From: CAZAQV01 sp964487255
GTDB taxonomy: Bacteria; Myxococcota_A; Polyangia; Polyangiales; CAZAQV01
Length of the DNA stretch: 64,000 nucleotides
Reading direction: 5' to 3'
Assembly: GCA_964487255.1 (NCBI GenBank)
Contig: CAZAQV010000009.1
Coordinates: 62,001-126,000 of the forward strand
How positions within the stretch are numbered: the first letter of the stretch is position 1; each line of letters opens with the position of its first letter. A model generated the notes under the pieces. That model did no database searches, was not told the DNA's origin, and saw nothing but the letters and a program-made list of their open reading frames with translations. This document shows, piece after piece, positions 63,034 to 64,000 of this stretch. Made by a program: the position numbers and the translations under genes.

Positions 63034-64000
63034 TTAGAAATCGCAGCCGTAGTCGTAACCAACCCGACAGCCGGAAGGCGGCGAAAATGGCGGCTGCCAG
63101 CCGTCGGCGCCCACATCGACCCAGATCGCATTGGTCACTGCAACCGGAAAGGTTGGGTAAAGGTCCGCTTTGCGTGGAACGCGGAAGCCGCTGAGCGCGG
63201 GTATCAGGCTAAAAACTTTTTGGGCTACCTCGAACACACCGATTTCCGAAAGGGTGTTCGACGAGTACACCGGCGCCAGGTTTCGACCTTCGAGGCCGAG
63301 CGCCACCACCGAGTACCAGACATCTGCTTCGGGCGTGTCTTCAAACGCGCCTTCGAACACCAGCCCCGACTCGGTGGTCGGCCGTAGACACCCAGGCGCA
63401 TCCGGGTCGTCCGCTTCCTCGAATTGCGAGTCGCAACCACGCAGCCAGTGAATGAGCTGACCGTTGCGATACACCTCGATTCGATCCACATCGTACCAGT
63501 TGGCCGCTTCAACGCGCAGGTTGAGCGTCACGGTCTCGCCATTGCCCACTTCGATCTTGGAACCCACAGGTTGACCCGCGATCTCGAAAAACACCATTGG
63601 GCCGTTGGTCACCACCACGTTGCCCCCCAAGATGCCATCTCGGATGTTGTCCGATTGCAGGTAAGGGGGCGTCGTGCCACCCGTGCGAATCATCGTGCGC
63701 GGATTACCCGACGCCTTGCTGTAAATGCCGTGGGTATCCGAACCGCCGAGAACGGTCCGACGCAGGCCTCGATTGAGCATCATGAACCAGTCGTCCGCCA
63801 CACCGCGGAAGCGTAAACAAATGCCCGCCGTGTCGGCTGGATCGCCGTCGGACTCCATACCGGCTTCCACGCAGCTGAGCGTGGCAGGGTCGCAAACGCT
63901 CCCGGGGTTGCAGTCACCGTCCGAGCCGCAGGTGCAAGGCAAGTCTTTGCCGACTCCCATCACCGAAGCAGCTTGCTCCTCGGGGGTGCGGTGCAGAATG
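63034..64000 (-). CDS. CehA/McbA-type metallohydrolase, 5' end outside window
   Basis: At least 322 residues; the minus-strand frame is open to base 64000, so the start is upstream of the window. A Cys-rich segment (CTCGSDGDCNPGSVCDP) precedes WFMMLNRGLRRTVLGGSDTHGIYSKASGNPRT, the SDTHG metal-binding signature of PHP-like CehA/McbA hydrolases with ADDWFMMLNRG typical of the family. Then GGNVVVTNGPMVFFEIAGQPVG and a beta-sandwich C-terminal domain. Exported, likely a phosphoesterase-like enzyme of unknown substrate. Confidence 0.85.
   Translation of the reverse strand, partial: ILHRTPEEQAASVMGVGKDLPCTCGSDGDCNPGSVCDPATLSCVEAGMESDGDPADTAGICLRFRGVADDWFMMLNRGLRRTVLGGSDTHGIYSKASGNPRTMIRTGGTTPPYLQSDNIRDGILGGNVVVTNGPMVFFEIAGQPVGSKIEVGNGETVTLNLRVEAANWYDVDRIEVYRNGQLIHWLRGCDSQFEEADDPDAPGCLRPTTESGLVFEGAFEDTPEADVWYSVVALGLEGRNLAPVYSSNTLSEIGVFEVAQKVFSLIPALSGFRVPRKADLYPTFPVAVTNAIWVDVGADGWQPPFSPPSGCRVGYDYGCDF

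Overview
The window looks like a chromosomal stretch of a Myxococcota-type (former deltaproteobacterial) bacterium with moderately high G+C. This is inference from gene content: many secreted or lipid-anchored proteins with aspartate- or cysteine-rich repeats, Hanks-type Ser/Thr kinases with PEGA domains, a TIGR02147 regulator, IPT/TIG repeat proteins, a SMUG1-type glycosylase, and paired c-type-cytochrome-like and DUF1501-like genes. No rRNA, intact tRNA, prophage or CRISPR array was seen. Coding density is high and several genes overlap by 1-17 bases. Both window ends cut a gene.

Layout. 1-2250: 3' part of a large coiled-coil protein. 2406-5740: overlapping + strand operon of an RpoH-type sigma factor, RsmI, a PlsC-like acyltransferase and a hotdog thioesterase. 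5801-9949: minus-strand secreted proteins (two OB-fold paralogues, a Cys-rich 52-residue-repeat lipoprotein, and a lipoprotein overlapping a TIGR02147 regulator). 10168-13943: guaB-guaA with two small envelope genes in the same transcriptional direction. 14075-21302: envelope proteins (seven-TIG protein, MopE-like metal-binding repeat lipoprotein coupled to a methyltransferase, beta-propeller lipoprotein) and an intact plus a truncated copy of a Gly-rich family. 21424-27060: a debranching-enzyme-like secreted protein and histidine degradation genes hutU and hutI. 27243-34418: a duplicated two-gene module (CxxCH lipoprotein plus Tat-exported DUF1501-like protein). 34415-40444: SMUG1, a lipoprotein, a 22-bp iteron array, and parC-parE. 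40464-45670: a LOR-like fragment, a Ser/Thr kinase with PEGA domain, a pseudokinase fused to a V4R-like domain, and a divergent LysM-M23 peptidase. 45714-51244: an organophosphate:phosphate-type MFS transporter, an Arg-rich lipoprotein, an HTH-EgtD-like fusion, a Trm9-like methyltransferase and a PPC-like lipoprotein. 51397-55630 is accessory: small membrane protein, hicBA toxin-antitoxin, damaged or truncated genes, a REP-associated-type transposase and a VOC protein. 55676-61921: a coiled-coil membrane protein, bacterial Elp3, then an inositol/sugar-type pair (TIM-barrel isomerase and Gfo/Idh/MocA oxidoreductase) with a GT-C-like membrane protein. 62139-64000: lipoprotein and a CehA/McbA-type metallohydrolase running off the window.

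Most interesting points: a bacterial Elp3 and a Trm9/ALKBH8-like methyltransferase lie within about 6 kb, suggesting a eukaryote-like wobble-uridine pathway; an HTH-EgtD-like fusion gene appears leaderless, with an inverted repeat covering promoter and start codon; a pseudokinase-V4R fusion adjoins an active kinase and a murein peptidase; a 20-bp tandem duplication breaks a reading frame; and a possible insertion-sequence end lies just in front of a truncated paralogue.
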